From the NCBI GenBank assembly GCA_950022655.1, contig OX465580.1, positions 122,185,016-122,249,015 on the forward strand: DNA of 64,000 nucleotides, in the 5' to 3' direction. Under the pieces are notes generated by a model. That model did no database searches. It was not told the DNA's origin and worked only from the letters and a program-made list of their open reading frames with translations. Positions 25,696 through 36,001 of the stretch are shown here, in pieces (position 1 is the stretch's first letter; each line of letters starts with the position of its first letter). This DNA is from Alentia gelatinosa (Eukaryota > Annelida > Polychaeta > Phyllodocida > Polynoidae). Both the position numbers and the translations under genes were made by a program.

Positions 25696-26000
25696 AGGCC
25701 CGTTTCCATTGGCCGACGAAAACGGTGGAGATCTTTTGAGTTACCCAGAAAGTCTGTCGGTGGTGCCACTGATTGTGCGTCGGTATTGAAAAATCGATGA
25801 GGGTAGTAGATTTCACTCAGTGACCATGCTTTCACTCAGTGAAAGGTGCTGCCAAATTGCATAATCTAAGCAGAAAAGGTCGTGGGCCATTTCACAATCT
25901 GGGTCGTTTCCATTGACCGATTTTGTGTCAGCAGTGCCAAAAGTCCGTCGGTGGTTCCTGACTAGATCGGTGACGGGAAATCGGCTGATGGAAACGGGCC
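25696..26000. mobile_element. GGCCCGTTTCC-type MITE, tandem copy 1
   Basis: It opens with GGCCCGTTTCCATTGGCCGA and closes with the complement ending at GGAAACGGGCC (26000). The internal word TCGTTTCCATTGACCGATT repeats part of the TIR. It is about 305 bp, without coding capacity. Confidence 0.88.
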
Positions 26001-26005
26001 AGATA

Positions 26006-26311
26006 GGTCCATTTCCATTGGCCGACGAAGATTGCTTAGACTTTTTGAGTTACACTGAAAGTCTGTCGGTGGTGCCACTGACTGTGCGTTGGTATAGAAA
26101 AATCGCTGAGGGTAGTAGATTTCAATCAGTGACCTAGCTTTCACTCAATGGTGGGTGGTGCCACATTACATAATCTAAACAGAAAAAGTCGTGGGCCATT
26201 TCACAATCTGGGTCGTTTCCATTGACCGATTTTGTGTCAGCAGTGTCACAAGTCCGTCAGTGGTTCCTGACTCTAAATCGGTGACGGGAAATCGGTCGAT
26301 GGAAACGGGCC
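26006..26311. mobile_element. GGCCCGTTTCC-type MITE, tandem copy 2
   Basis: A second copy in the same orientation starts only five bases (AGATA) after the first and ends with GGAAACGGGCC at 26311. The two interiors align throughout with scattered substitutions, so this is either a tandem insertion or a duplication. Confidence 0.88.
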
Positions 26312-26830
26312 ATATCCGTGACCTTATTTGGTGAGGTCGACGAAGCAGCGCCCACCTACGTGGCGAAAAGCAAGGCGGCGAAAGGTTTTCAGACAAGCGT
26401 GAGCCTAAGAGTAGTATGTTTGTGTTGTCGCACACACATCTCCGTCATGCCATCCTCACACAGAGCTAATTTCTAATTTTACTTTTGATTTTATCACCTA
26501 CACGTCCTCTGTGCAGAGACGTCCCAGATAGATTGTTCACTGATTAGTGGAGTTCAGACACTGTTTTATTCAGGCTCTAACGGTCAATAACACGTCATCG
26601 GCTCAGCGTTGGTCAAGATGACGTTTTTTACATGTCTTTGTCCTTTCTCCTGACATTTGTCTATTTATGTTCATTACAGCTTTTGCAAAGTCCAATGGTC
26701 TTAATCTTATAATGATGACAGATGTGGTCATCAGAAAATGCAAAGGCGACTTAGTAAAGCATATTCTTATCCTTATCGGAGTTCCCAATCTCACTCTTCG
26801 CTTGATGAATAACCGCATTTTACGGATTAG
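26312..26830. other. Unassigned sequence
   Basis: No exon or repeat recognised. Confidence 0.45.
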
Positions 26831-26831
26831 A

Positions 26832-27090
26832 GGGTGGGAAAAAGTCAAAGTTACGAGGTAAGGCTTGGAAAAATTACTGCCCTAGGCCTGGTTTCCCTAT
26901 TTCTATATACCTCCAATTGTCGGCTAAAATGTCTCTGAACGTCAACCTGGGCAGTAAACGTCAACCTGGGCAGTAAACGTCAACCTGGGCAGTAACTTCA
27001 ACCTGGACAGTAAACAAAAGTTATTCCTCCCCCAGCAGCGTTAAGTGATCATAGGTTGTTCGCTCATAGGTATATAGGAATACTGAATAT
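26832..27090 (+). repeat. Dispersed repeat with a 19-bp minisatellite inside
   Basis: AAGTCAAAGTTACGAGGTAAG followed by TTGGAAAAATTACTGCC (26845-26885), and the end word CATAGGTATATAGGAATA (about 27065), both recur at 46365-46460 in the same order, with a shorter middle there. Between them here lie three exact units of AACGTCAACCTGGGCAGTA and one diverged unit (26938-27012). Confidence 0.7.
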
Positions 27091-27802
27091 TATGTGAAAC
27101 TTTGCTTTTGGTTTGTATTGCATACAATATATATATATATATCTTTTTCAAATCATTTCTTTATTGACAATTCAAAATGTTGTACAGGGATTTCCAGTCT
27201 ATACAGTAGTTTACATGTCAACAAAGGGGCCGGTGACATCAGCTATAAACACTTCAACTAGTTTTCATTGTCAGGCCTATTTGGTTTTGGTGGTATAAGT
27301 GTCTTAACAAAACATTTTTATTATCTTATTACCACGTAGTAGTTTTAAATGCAGGCGTTACAAAAAACTTTCACTATATAACCGACACTCACCTAAAGAA
27401 AGAAACCCAGATCTCTGTGACATATTTTTCAATGATTTGCAAAATAATGTATGAAAACAGTGGGATGAGTCAAAGGTTTAAAAACAGGTCACTGTGTATG
27501 TTTATTAATGATCATGATGTTCTAGCAGTTTGTACAATCCGTAATGTTGTCCATCCGCCTTCAAAATCATTCATCAGAATTCAAAGTAAAACTTGATAGG
27601 AAATCTATTTTTTCATTCATGGTATCATAGTTTTGGATATTTGCAGGCTAATAGACCTTTTTCTTCAGGTTGGTGTCTCATCTTATCTGCTTAATTACGC
27701 TATCCCTGCAGTCAAACAAACCCCTGGCAACGTATTTTTAGCATTGGATCACTAATTGTATAAACGTAATAAGATATAACAGCGATAGTATCGTATTCTA
27801 TT
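27091..27802. other. Unassigned sequence
   Basis: AT-rich, with a short (AT)n run at about 27127-27142; no gene or family recognised. Confidence 0.45.
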
Positions 27803-28142
27803 TTATTATCCACCTAATACAAAGTGTCTATAGAAAAGGCATAGGGAGTTTGTATGGACATACCCGGAGCATACGGATATGTTGTATGCTCCGGGTGGCG
27901 CATACGGAAAAATAGTGCGTACGAAAAAATAGTGCATAACTAAAATGAACTGATATCGACATGTCACTTGCCCAGAAAAGGTGGATAATAAATACAATAT
28001 AGACTGGTTTCAGATAAAAGCAGTTGTATGCTCCTCGGAGTTGCCTCTGCGCAATATCCTCGCATACGCTCGGATATTACTACGCGTCAACTCCTCAGAG
28101 CATACGGCCGCTTGTATCTGAAACCAGTCAATATTGTGTATA
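27803..28142 (+). mobile_element. Composite hairpin element, copy C (most complete)
   Basis: The box 27803-27991 is bounded by TTATTATCCACC and GGTGGATAATAA. It holds GGAGCATACGG, the inverted GTATGCTCCGGG, and GCATACGG a third time. The hairpin 27990-28142 has arms beginning AATATAGACTGGTTTCAG and ending CTGAAACCAGTCAATATT. Each arm carries the word again (GTATGCTCC on the left, GAGCATACGG on the right). The loop contains AATATCC...GGATATT followed by ACTACGCGTCAACT. No coding capacity. This copy best defines the family. Confidence 0.85.
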
Positions 28143-28766
28143 TATTCCAGCTCCAGTCTGGTGTGTCATACATGTATATCACCCCAATAATAGTATCAAT
28201 ATACCTTAAGTAACACAGGAACATTGAAACTGGATACACAATAATACATTGGGAGGCCTAGCAATCATGTGCATATATCAAGTTAAAACCAAGACAATTA
28301 CCAACCATGAAGTTTATACAGCTAATGGGGCTGTTGAATAAACTACGAACGAGAAAAAAAGTATCCCAGAATCGTCTTATGGGGCCATAGTGCTGTACGA
28401 TATAATATTTTCCGAGTCCGTTGGTTTTGCGGCGAGTCACGTGGTGGAGAGGTAGTCACGTGGGGAAGTCCGGTGTATGGAGAGTGTTCGGTGGGGGGAG
28501 AGTGGAGAAATCCCTCCCGCGCACATTAAACCCAACGAGTTGGGAACAATGTGCTGTAAACAGAGGGTATTTTAACAATAAGAGTAATCTAAACCTCTTA
28601 CAATGTGTTGTGTACAAATACGTTCATTTAGAAAATATCTTCTCTTCTATCATACAATAATAAATGCAAAATGAACGTCCAATATGTCGTTTATCGTTGG
28701 AGTTATCGTATCGTCTAGCACTGCACCAGAAACAAACGAACTTTATTCAACAGCCCCCTGACTCGT
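28143..28766. other. Unassigned sequence
   Basis: Nothing recognised apart from a G-rich patch near 28440-28510. Confidence 0.4.
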
Positions 28767-28894
28767 TGATACAATGCCTTCCAGTAGTCTAATCTGTCAT
28801 GAAACAACAGTCCTGCGATCACACCCAACATAAACACTCGAGGTTGGTTGCTCTATAGGCATGAGGCCAGACTCGGCTGTGTTTGTCCGAGAGG
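28767..28894 (+). repeat. Dispersed repeat shared with 41.3 kb
   Basis: CTGACTCGTTGATACAAT, TGATCACACCCA-like and CAGACTCGGC...GTGTTTGTCCGAG blocks occur in the same order on the opposite strand at 41295-41446. The class is unknown; no TIR was seen. Confidence 0.7.
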
Positions 28895-29172
28895 CCTATT
28901 GGTGAAGAACTCACAGGTAGGTGGCATTGAACGGAAACACCTGGCAGTGTAGCGGTGGCAGCCTCTGGTAGAGTCTAGATCATAAGCGTAGGAATAGATC
29001 CGGCTTATGCCTTCTAATGAGTAAGTTACACCTACAGGTCGGTTCGACTAATGCAGTATTTCCACCTGCCGATAATGACCACTGATTATGGCATTTTGCA
29101 CCGCCGACTGATTATGCAACGAATCTAGTGCATTAATCATCAGATTGAAACGGATATGATCTAGGACATTTT
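28895..29172. other. Unassigned sequence
   Basis: CACCGCCGACTGATTATGC-type words recur nearby, hinting at decayed MITE material; nothing is bounded. Confidence 0.4.
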
Positions 29173-29558
29173 CCCCCACCTACTACGACGCACTACGACG
29201 CACTACGATTAAGTCTGCGACAGCAGCGCTTGTCGCCGAAGCGCTGCTGTCGGCGACAAACTATGGAAAGCTGACTAATTGCGGCGACAAACTGCTGCGC
29301 TCTGCGATTAACCTTCTGACGCACTGCAACGCACCATGATGCTCTACGACGCTCTACGAAATTCAAACATGTTTGAATATCGTAGAGCCTCTACAATTAA
29401 CGTTTTTTGTTGTAGTGCGTTGGCGCGGAGCTAGTTCGGCGCCGACAAAACCTGACTGATTGAGGAGTTTGTCGGCGACACCTCCACATTTTTTTTTAGT
29501 TTGTCACCGACACGGCCAAAGGGTTAATCGTAGACTTAATCGTAGTAGGTGGGAGGGA
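29173..29558. mobile_element. CCCCCACCTAC-type MITE, complete copy
   Basis: CCCCCACCTACTACGACG opens at 29173 and TCGTAGTAGGTGGGAGGG closes near 29556. Inside are a strong hairpin (GACAGCAGCGCTT and its complement, 29219-29251) and a 38-bp near-perfect palindrome at 29351-29388 with ATTCAAACATGTTTGAAT at its centre. GTCGGCGACA words recur. It is about 386 bp and non-coding, and related to 4573-5310. Confidence 0.8.
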
Positions 29559-30699
29559 CCCCTTATGCAAAATCTCACCACCAACCGACTTATACACTCA
29601 CCAACTAAATCTAAGATCACTGAATTAATCAGTGATGCTCTCCACTTTACTACCAAAAATCGTTGAGCGTCCACCGAAATTTTGCGGAGCAGGTCACTGG
29701 TTATTTTGTACAGCAGGAAAATTCTCGATGGTTTTTACTTGGCAGATAGAAACGCCGCATTAGATTGCTCAGATATGTTTGCCCGATCGTTGCATCACTA
29801 TTTATAAATGGACAAAACATCTGTCTACCATATGGTCTTCGATCAGGAAAGGCTGTTCCTCGTTTTACATATGGAAAATGTAATCTCAGACAGTACTGCT
29901 GTCAACCATCTTCTATGGACCATGGAGGGAACGAACCCAGTAAAGTCGAACCAGTAGGCTAACTAGGGTATACAAATGGATATAAATTTTTCCATGAAAG
30001 CCTGACTGAGATTTGAAGGACAATCAACCTCATAACTTAGAAGATACTATCAATAACAACTTGAACTAAAAATAGAAAATTTCCAGGCAGCATCATTTCC
30101 TTTACTTAGGTTAAAGTACATCAGGTATTCCTAGGCATCCGGTAGGTACATATAAGTGACTCCTTTACATATCAGAAAATCCCCACATAGAACAATTTGT
30201 TATACCTGCAAGACATATACTTGAACTAAATTTGATTTTGCCTGTGTTTATAGATAATCATCGAAAGACAAGCCTAAAACTGAACTTTAGGCTAAGTGAT
30301 GAAAACCAGCTATTATTCGTAGCTGATACTGTAGCCCTGTATTGCAATTGACCACAGTGAATTTGTGAACAAGGGAAATATCGTTGATATATCTATTACT
30401 AATAAAGGAATAGAACAAAAGCCAAAAAACAAACAAACTCATTCCCAAAGGTTATACGACAATCTTGCACTTGGCTGACCATTCTATCACGAGATTACAT
30501 AGCAGTATAATATAGGTGCACCCGCGACACTTCTGTACATGGGTTCAACTATATCACCCTAGCCTATAACTATAACACCGAAATATATCATTGAAATATG
30601 CATACTTGTCAAATCATTACTTCTATTTCATGAAATTTGCAACAACAAAAAAGGTTTTCGGAGATATGGCGGTGAGGGTTGAAGGAATGTTGGATATTA
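29559..30699. other. Unassigned sequence
   Basis: No gene is supported; short frames look like chance. Confidence 0.45.
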
Positions 30700-30951
30700 C
30701 TGTTAAGTGTGCGTGACAGCCCAGATACCTACGTATGGCATGCGTAGGTTTTAAATGTAATGCTATATCCAAATTCCGTAGAAGACTCATGTACATATCG
30801 ATTAATTATTTCCTATTTCATGATAAAAAAACTATGATTTTGTAAATTTTGGAAAGTAATACCTCAAGATATCACCCAATCTGGCCTGCTGATGTCTTGA
30901 AGCATCAACCGATTCTGCATGTTGATGCTGCAAGGCATCACCCTCCCTTAA
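30700..30951. mobile_element. Possible degraded piggyBac-type MITE
   Basis: Two palindromes, GATGTCTTGAAGCATC (30891) and GATGCTGCAAGGCATC (30924), are 33 bp apart and close to a TTAA at 30948-30951. That is the layout seen in the clearer elements at 34538 and 50732. A 23-bp near-palindrome (ACCTACG...CGTAGGT) lies at about 30728. The terminal CCCTTT is not preserved on this side and the other end is unclear. Confidence 0.4.
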
Positions 30952-32042
30952 TAGCCTAATACTCGCCTATTTAAGTTATCCTCAAGGTGTCTCAGCATAA
31001 GATGTTGACGGGAGCTGCACTCTTATTTTGAAATGCCATCGGTATTCTCTGATCTGCTAAAGACGTCGCTCAGGTCTGGGAGTTGATTGCATCGAGTTAT
31101 TCACAGTTAGGAGCATTGTTTACTTGAATGGATCCTTTGAACATAAAGCTTTTGAAACTAACCATGATTGTTTTGTCTTCATTGAAAGTGTTTCCCTTTT
31201 GATGGTTTGAAGGATTATGCTGTTTAACGCGACAGCATCAGCTAGGGATCATCTAGTTTCTAAGAGCTGATTGTTGCCTATAGTCTTCATACATGTTTGC
31301 AGGTAAGCTCTTAAGTTCTCCATAACGATGAAAATAATGGTGAACTTCTAGTCTCTTCTCGCTTTGCGAACAGTACTTAGCCCTCCAATCTGTTAAATTA
31401 GTCTGAATGAATCTAGGGGGGGGGGGGGGGGGGGGTTGAACCAGGGTGTGAAGCAGGCTGAGAGTGGGGGTTCAGACTCTTCTCCATTATCCATTCAGAA
31501 AAGATCAGCCCAACAGGAGATCTCCAAAGTGGTCTGGCAATAAAAATTCGATTTCCGACGCATAATCCCTTAGATCAGCACCTCGTATCTGGCGTATCTT
31601 TGTATTAACTGGCGAAAGCTGGTTCCTGATTGACTAATTAGCAATTAATGGCGGCTTAGCTTCGGCATGAGTCCACTCAACGAGGCGATACTGCAGCGAC
31701 TCTCCTTTTCGTCTCATTACACTACCGGATGTGACGTCAGGTACAGCGTCGGCCTGCGTCGTATTCCGGGTGTAATTGGCCAATATTGCACCTGCTGCCC
31801 CACTCACCCTATCCACCTTCATCCTCATTTTCACTTACGTTGGCCCTACCTTCCCAGCTTTTATTGCTCTTAACCGTTCCCTTTCTTTTAAGCACCCGTT
31901 TCCTTAAGGCCAGGGGTTAACGGTTGTTCAGCTGAGAGTGGGAGCAAGAAGTGGATTCTAACAGGTGGAGTTCGGCGGCGAGAAAGTTGTCACAGTCTAG
32001 GGAGCTGTAACTGTCGCACTTAAGTGGAACGTGGACATGCAG
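30952..32042. other. Unassigned sequence
   Basis: Apart from the G20 run, no feature is recognised. 31660-31880 is GC-richer with short frames on both strands but has no domain. Confidence 0.4.
31416..31435. repeat. Poly-G tract, G20
   Basis: An uninterrupted run of 20 G residues. Confidence 0.95.
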
Positions 32043-32881
32043 AATATTACCGTGATTTTGATCTGAGTGGCCGTTTCCTCCGCGTAGTTGACACATAGCA
32101 AAACTGCGGGCTATAGCGAGGAGTACATTGGGTCATGTCAATTCCAAGAATCTTTTTTTTTTTTAATTGAGAACTTTAAGGACTTACAGAAGTCACAACC
32201 ATGTACAGGGTGATACACAACTGATACAAAGACACTTGCATACAACATCACAGCAACATACACTAAGGCGCATTAAATACAAATATCATTACTATACTTG
32301 CCACCTGTTGATCTGTTGAACATTCGAGTCGACAATTCCTAACAACTTTACGAGCGTTAACTTGGCACAGGTTGATCTATTGATCAAGTAACTCTCTCCG
32401 ATTCAGTTTCAGCACTTCATTTTTTACTTTATTTTTAAAGGTATCCATGTTCTTCTCTGATTGACAGTTGGCTCTAAGCTCATTCCATATCTTATTGCCT
32501 ATGTATAACGCACAATGCCTGAACTTTTCAGTACGAGGCCGTATCATGTTAAGCTTGAGTTAACCTTTACTTATGGTGTTCTCTCTGACAGGCAAGTTTA
32601 TGTTTTTCGGCTTTCTCGGTACAGCCACACAGATCAGAATCATGGTAATATTGTATTTATTACCCCCTTTCCGACGTATTATTAGAAAGAAAATCTGGAA
32701 ATTATAAGAAACTCGACGTAAGCGCCGTGCATTGTTTATATAAAATAGTTCTTAGATTGGCCGAGAGGTAGAAGCCGCATTCTACTGAATAAAATGCGGC
32801 TTTTCGTATATTCTGCCTAGTAGCGATCTGTCGGCTCTATATATAAATTTAGTGAGGAGACTTCGTATTAGGTGGGTTATA
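32043..32881 (-). mobile_element. Composite hairpin element, copy E, with a LINE inserted in its loop
   Basis: In reverse orientation, the box lies at about 32652-32881 with the end ...TATTAGGTGGGTTATA. One hairpin arm is 32623-32650 and the other 32043-32072; they are complementary across about 28 bp. The loop, a few dozen bases in other copies, is here about 550 bp because a LINE 3' end sits in it. The AGATCGCTACT word in the box is shared with copy A, which places E in the A subfamily. Confidence 0.75.
32153..32630 (-). pseudogene. LINE 3' end with poly(A), nested in a hairpin element
   Basis: The minus strand encodes a LINE polymerase C-terminus: EKFRHCALYIGNKIWNEL, then TFKNKVKNEVLK, with a stop at 32377-32379. 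An earlier in-frame stop shows decay. About 210 bp of 3' UTR follows and ends in a 12-base A tail (T12 at 32153-32164 on the plus strand). A coding tail, UTR and poly(A) in order, truncated at 5', are what target-primed reverse transcription leaves. Confidence 0.85.
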
Positions 32882-33422
32882 TATAGAGACATAGTTAGTG
32901 TAACTGAATGGAATCTGTTCAGAGATATTTTGGTAAGAAATACTCACCGAGATTTCCTCCTGCTCGGTAAAAGTGAGACACTCGCCCATGGGTATATAAT
33001 GATAATTCTCTATACACAGAGGACATAGACAATGACTAATATTTCACGAGAGGGGGATTCTATCAATGTATTATTAGCGGCAGTTCGTTACCAAGACTCC
33101 TTCCCTCTGTAGATCTTTGTGTGTAATATGTATCCAGAAATAGCTGAAGGTAACTATAACTTCTCCAGGAATTCATCAAGATAATGTAAATAAATGCCGC
33201 TGAACATGACGTCCATTTTAATCATTGCTTAGCATCACTATGAATACACGCTTCGAACGGATATTTAATCACCTGAAACCTTTGGTTATGCGTTGATGTT
33301 GAGGGGATATGGTACATATATGTAATCACACTCCCAACCCCTAGGTAGATAGCTTGAGCACGGTCTCGCGTGAAAGGGTTCCGCGTTATCAGCCAACTCG
33401 TCTGTCGACTCTCATGGGCTTT
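32882..33422. other. Unassigned spacer
   Basis: No gene or repeat recognised. Confidence 0.45.
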
Positions 33423-33766
33423 TAGTCTAGTCAATCTATGACATTTTGGGGCCTAACCCACCACAAATTGCAATACAATTTTTTTCTTCACAATACATCT
33501 CAGGAAGGTCCCCAGAACACCATATTAAAAATCCGCCAAAATCCTCCTTGGGGAAATATGTCTAATCTGCATAAATCCAACATGCCCATTAGAATCACTC
33601 AAAATGCCTATTGTAGAAGGTTTTCACTTGCACTAGTCAGGTGGCCAGCTCCTGAAAAAGTGGCTTCTTGTTCCATGGAAGTATAGCTGCAATTTTATTG
33701 TATCAAATGAAGGCTAAGACTTTGGCCATTTTAGATATGGTAGCCATTTCTCTGAGCTTTTATTAG

Positions 33767-35172
33767 AGGTCAAAGGTCAAAGGTCATCCAATATCAGAGA
33801 GTTTTGAAATTGAGACATATTTTGTCATTTCTCCAAGAGTATTAAGTTGATCTCTTAGATATTTGGAAAATATATTGAGACACCATAGAGTCATCAGCTT
33901 TTGTCACCATCTTCATTTTGATCAATGTCAAGGTCACCAAATGGAATGTTGCCACCCAGAATTTCACCCAATTTCCTATAAGGACGTAAAATAGTTTCTA
34001 TAACTTGTTCTAATATGCTTGTATTTCAACTTGAATGATATATTTAGATACCAGACACCATACCCTAGTAAAGACCTAAAGATAGAATTCCCATCATGCA
34101 CCATTAAGCCACAGCGAGGTCAAAGGTCAACAGATATGTTCATACAAAAGACCAACATAGGCCACTGAAATTGAGACATACTTTTTCATTTCTCAAAATG
34201 TATTTGGTGGATTTGGTAAAAACTATTGGGACACCATAGAGGTATTAGCCTGTGTCACCATCTTGATTTTTTTCAAGGTCAAGCTCACCAAATGGAATGT
34301 TTCCTTCCAAAATTTCACAATATTCCCTATAAGGATTTACAATAGTTTCTATAAATTGTTCTAATATAGATGTATTTCAACTTCAATAATATATTTGGAT
34401 ACCCAGCTCCATACCCTAGCAATGCCCTAAAGCATGTCTCCCCAACATGCACCAATAAGCCACAGTCAGGTCAAAGGTCATGGTATCTGTTCATACATAG
34501 GCCACTGATATTGAAACATATTTTGGTATATCTTTAACCCTTTAACTGCAGCATGATGCCTCCAGGCATTCCCCTGGCTACTGCAACATGATGCCTCCAG
34601 GCATCAGAGGCATCATTGATACTTATATACAAAATTTGATGAATGAAAAAATAATTGTTTGAATTGAAGGAAATTTTGACATAGTAAAAACGCCATATTG
34701 ACCTTTGATTTGGTATAACAATATGTCTTCAGCTACTAAGGTAAATTACTCAAATCACATGACACATCATGTGACATTGCTATTTTCCAAAAAAAAGGTG
34801 CCTACTGTAGCAGGGTCGTTTATGCAGGCAATACCTGCCGTGTAATGCTGAGCAGGGGAACTGGGTGCTGCAGGGAAAGGGTTAAGAATATTTCACTGAT
34901 CTCTTAAATATTTGAAAGATTAATATTCCATGATACTCTAATATTCTACAACAATCAAATATTCTTTCAAGGTCAAGGTCACTAAAAGGAATGTTTTTAT
35001 CAAAATTTGACCAAATATCCAATTACAAATTGTAGTAGTTTCTATAAATTGACTAAAAATACCTGTAATTTAACTTGCATTACATATTTCTAAAAATGAT
35101 ATCAGGACCTCACAATGTTGTGAAATTGTTTTCCCAACATGCATCATTAAGTGAGAACAAGGTCAAAGGTCA
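33767..35172 (+). promoter_or_regulatory. Array of nuclear-receptor-like half-site pairs
   Basis: AGGTCA repeats with one-base spacing (DR1 layout) occur at 33767-33786 (three half-sites), 34117-34129, 34468-34480 and 35160-35172. TCAAGGTCA, the extended half-site used by ERR/SF-1-type receptors, occurs at 33928, 34273 and 34977. These match known consensus sites exactly. That they bind anything in this genome is inference, since they belong to tandem transposon units. Confidence 0.55.
34538..34881. mobile_element. piggyBac-type MITE (TTAA target)
   Basis: A 344-bp unit starts CCCTTTAACTGCAGCA and ends in its approximate complement TGCTGCAGGGAAAGGG. It is flanked on both sides by TTAA (34534-34537 and 34882-34885). 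TTAA duplications with CCC/GGG ends are diagnostic of the piggyBac superfamily. Two copies of GATGCCTCCAGGCAT lie 35 bp apart next to the left end, and a TCACATGA/TCATGTGA hairpin lies near 34756. No transposase. It interrupts the tandem array of the 33.4-35.7 kb element, so it is the younger insertion. Confidence 0.9.
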
Positions 35173-35750
35173 AGTAAAATTCCATAGAAAATCACAAATA
35201 CACCAAATCTGATAGGAATTTGAGATTGAATTTGAAATTGAGAACTTCTTAAGATATCTTCAATAATATATGATGTTGAACCCTTTCATATTTGACCAAA
35301 AGATAAATACTTTCAAAAACCATTTTTTAATATTGGTTGAAAATGTAATGTGATAGCCTGCACTAGAAACCAAGCAATATGCATTGAAACTATAATGCAT
35401 CGGGAACAGCCTATTAAAAATAGTAAATAACTAGCAATGTAATTTTTCATAATTTGATGAGCAGTTAAATCATGTAAATACTTATTCTATGAGACTGTGC
35501 ACCTGAAAATAGATAGTTTATCTTTTTAAATTACTGGAAAATACCATCTAGAAGTTGTTTTATATCTATTTGTCCACAGCTGTATGTGTTTTGAAGGGCA
35601 TTTTTGATTTTTGCAAATTAAGCATATTTCCCCAAGGGGGAGTTTTGCGGATTTTTAGTATGTTGATTTGGGGACCTGTCTGAAATGTATTGTGAAGAAA
35701 AAAATTGTATTGCAATTTGTGGTGGGTCAAACCCTAAATTGACTAGACTA

Positions 35751-35827
35751 TTTGTGTTGTATACATTTTAACGATTGGTGTATTGACCATTCATTCAGTT
35801 CTATAGTATTCGCATTCTATGTTCCTA
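35751..35827. other. Unassigned spacer
   Basis: Short sequence between elements. Confidence 0.5.
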
Positions 35828-36001
35828 GTATGCTCTGAGGAGTTGACGCGTAATATATAGAAACAGGATTCTTGTGGAGTAATTTTCCGGTTTCCGAACT
35901 TGTTTCACCGGACGTTTACAACGAGTTCGTCTGAACGAGCTTTAAACCTCCGGGGAAACAAGTGAGGAACCGGAAAATTACGGACACAGGCATCCTGTTT
36001 C
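35828..36001. mobile_element. Foldback MITE inserted in a hairpin-element fragment
   Basis: 35828-35856 (GTATGCTCTGAGGAGTTGAC then GCGTAATAT) is the complement of the right hairpin arm of copy C. It breaks at 35857, where a separate 142-bp foldback begins: GAAACAGGATTCTTGTG on the left, and GGACACAGGCATCCTGTTTC on the right. The inner arms are AATTTTCCGGTTTCC and GGAACCGGAAAATT. The sequence TATTACT resumes afterwards. Confidence 0.7.

Larger units (their letters stand above)
33423..35750. mobile_element. 2.3-kb gene-less TIR element with tandem internal units
   Basis: TAGTCTAGTCAAT at 33423 is mirrored by ATTGACTAGACTA at 35750, and the inverted repeats stay alignable for about 130 bp (shared CCCACCACAAATTGCAATAC). 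The outermost TA could be the target duplication. No coding sequence exists inside. The interior is three diverged tandem units of about 345 bp, each with GGTCAAAGGTCA and TCAAGGTCA words. The array is interrupted by a piggyBac-type MITE at 34538-34881, and the unit period becomes regular once that insert is removed. A non-autonomous DNA transposon is the natural reading; the superfamily is uncertain. Confidence 0.88.
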
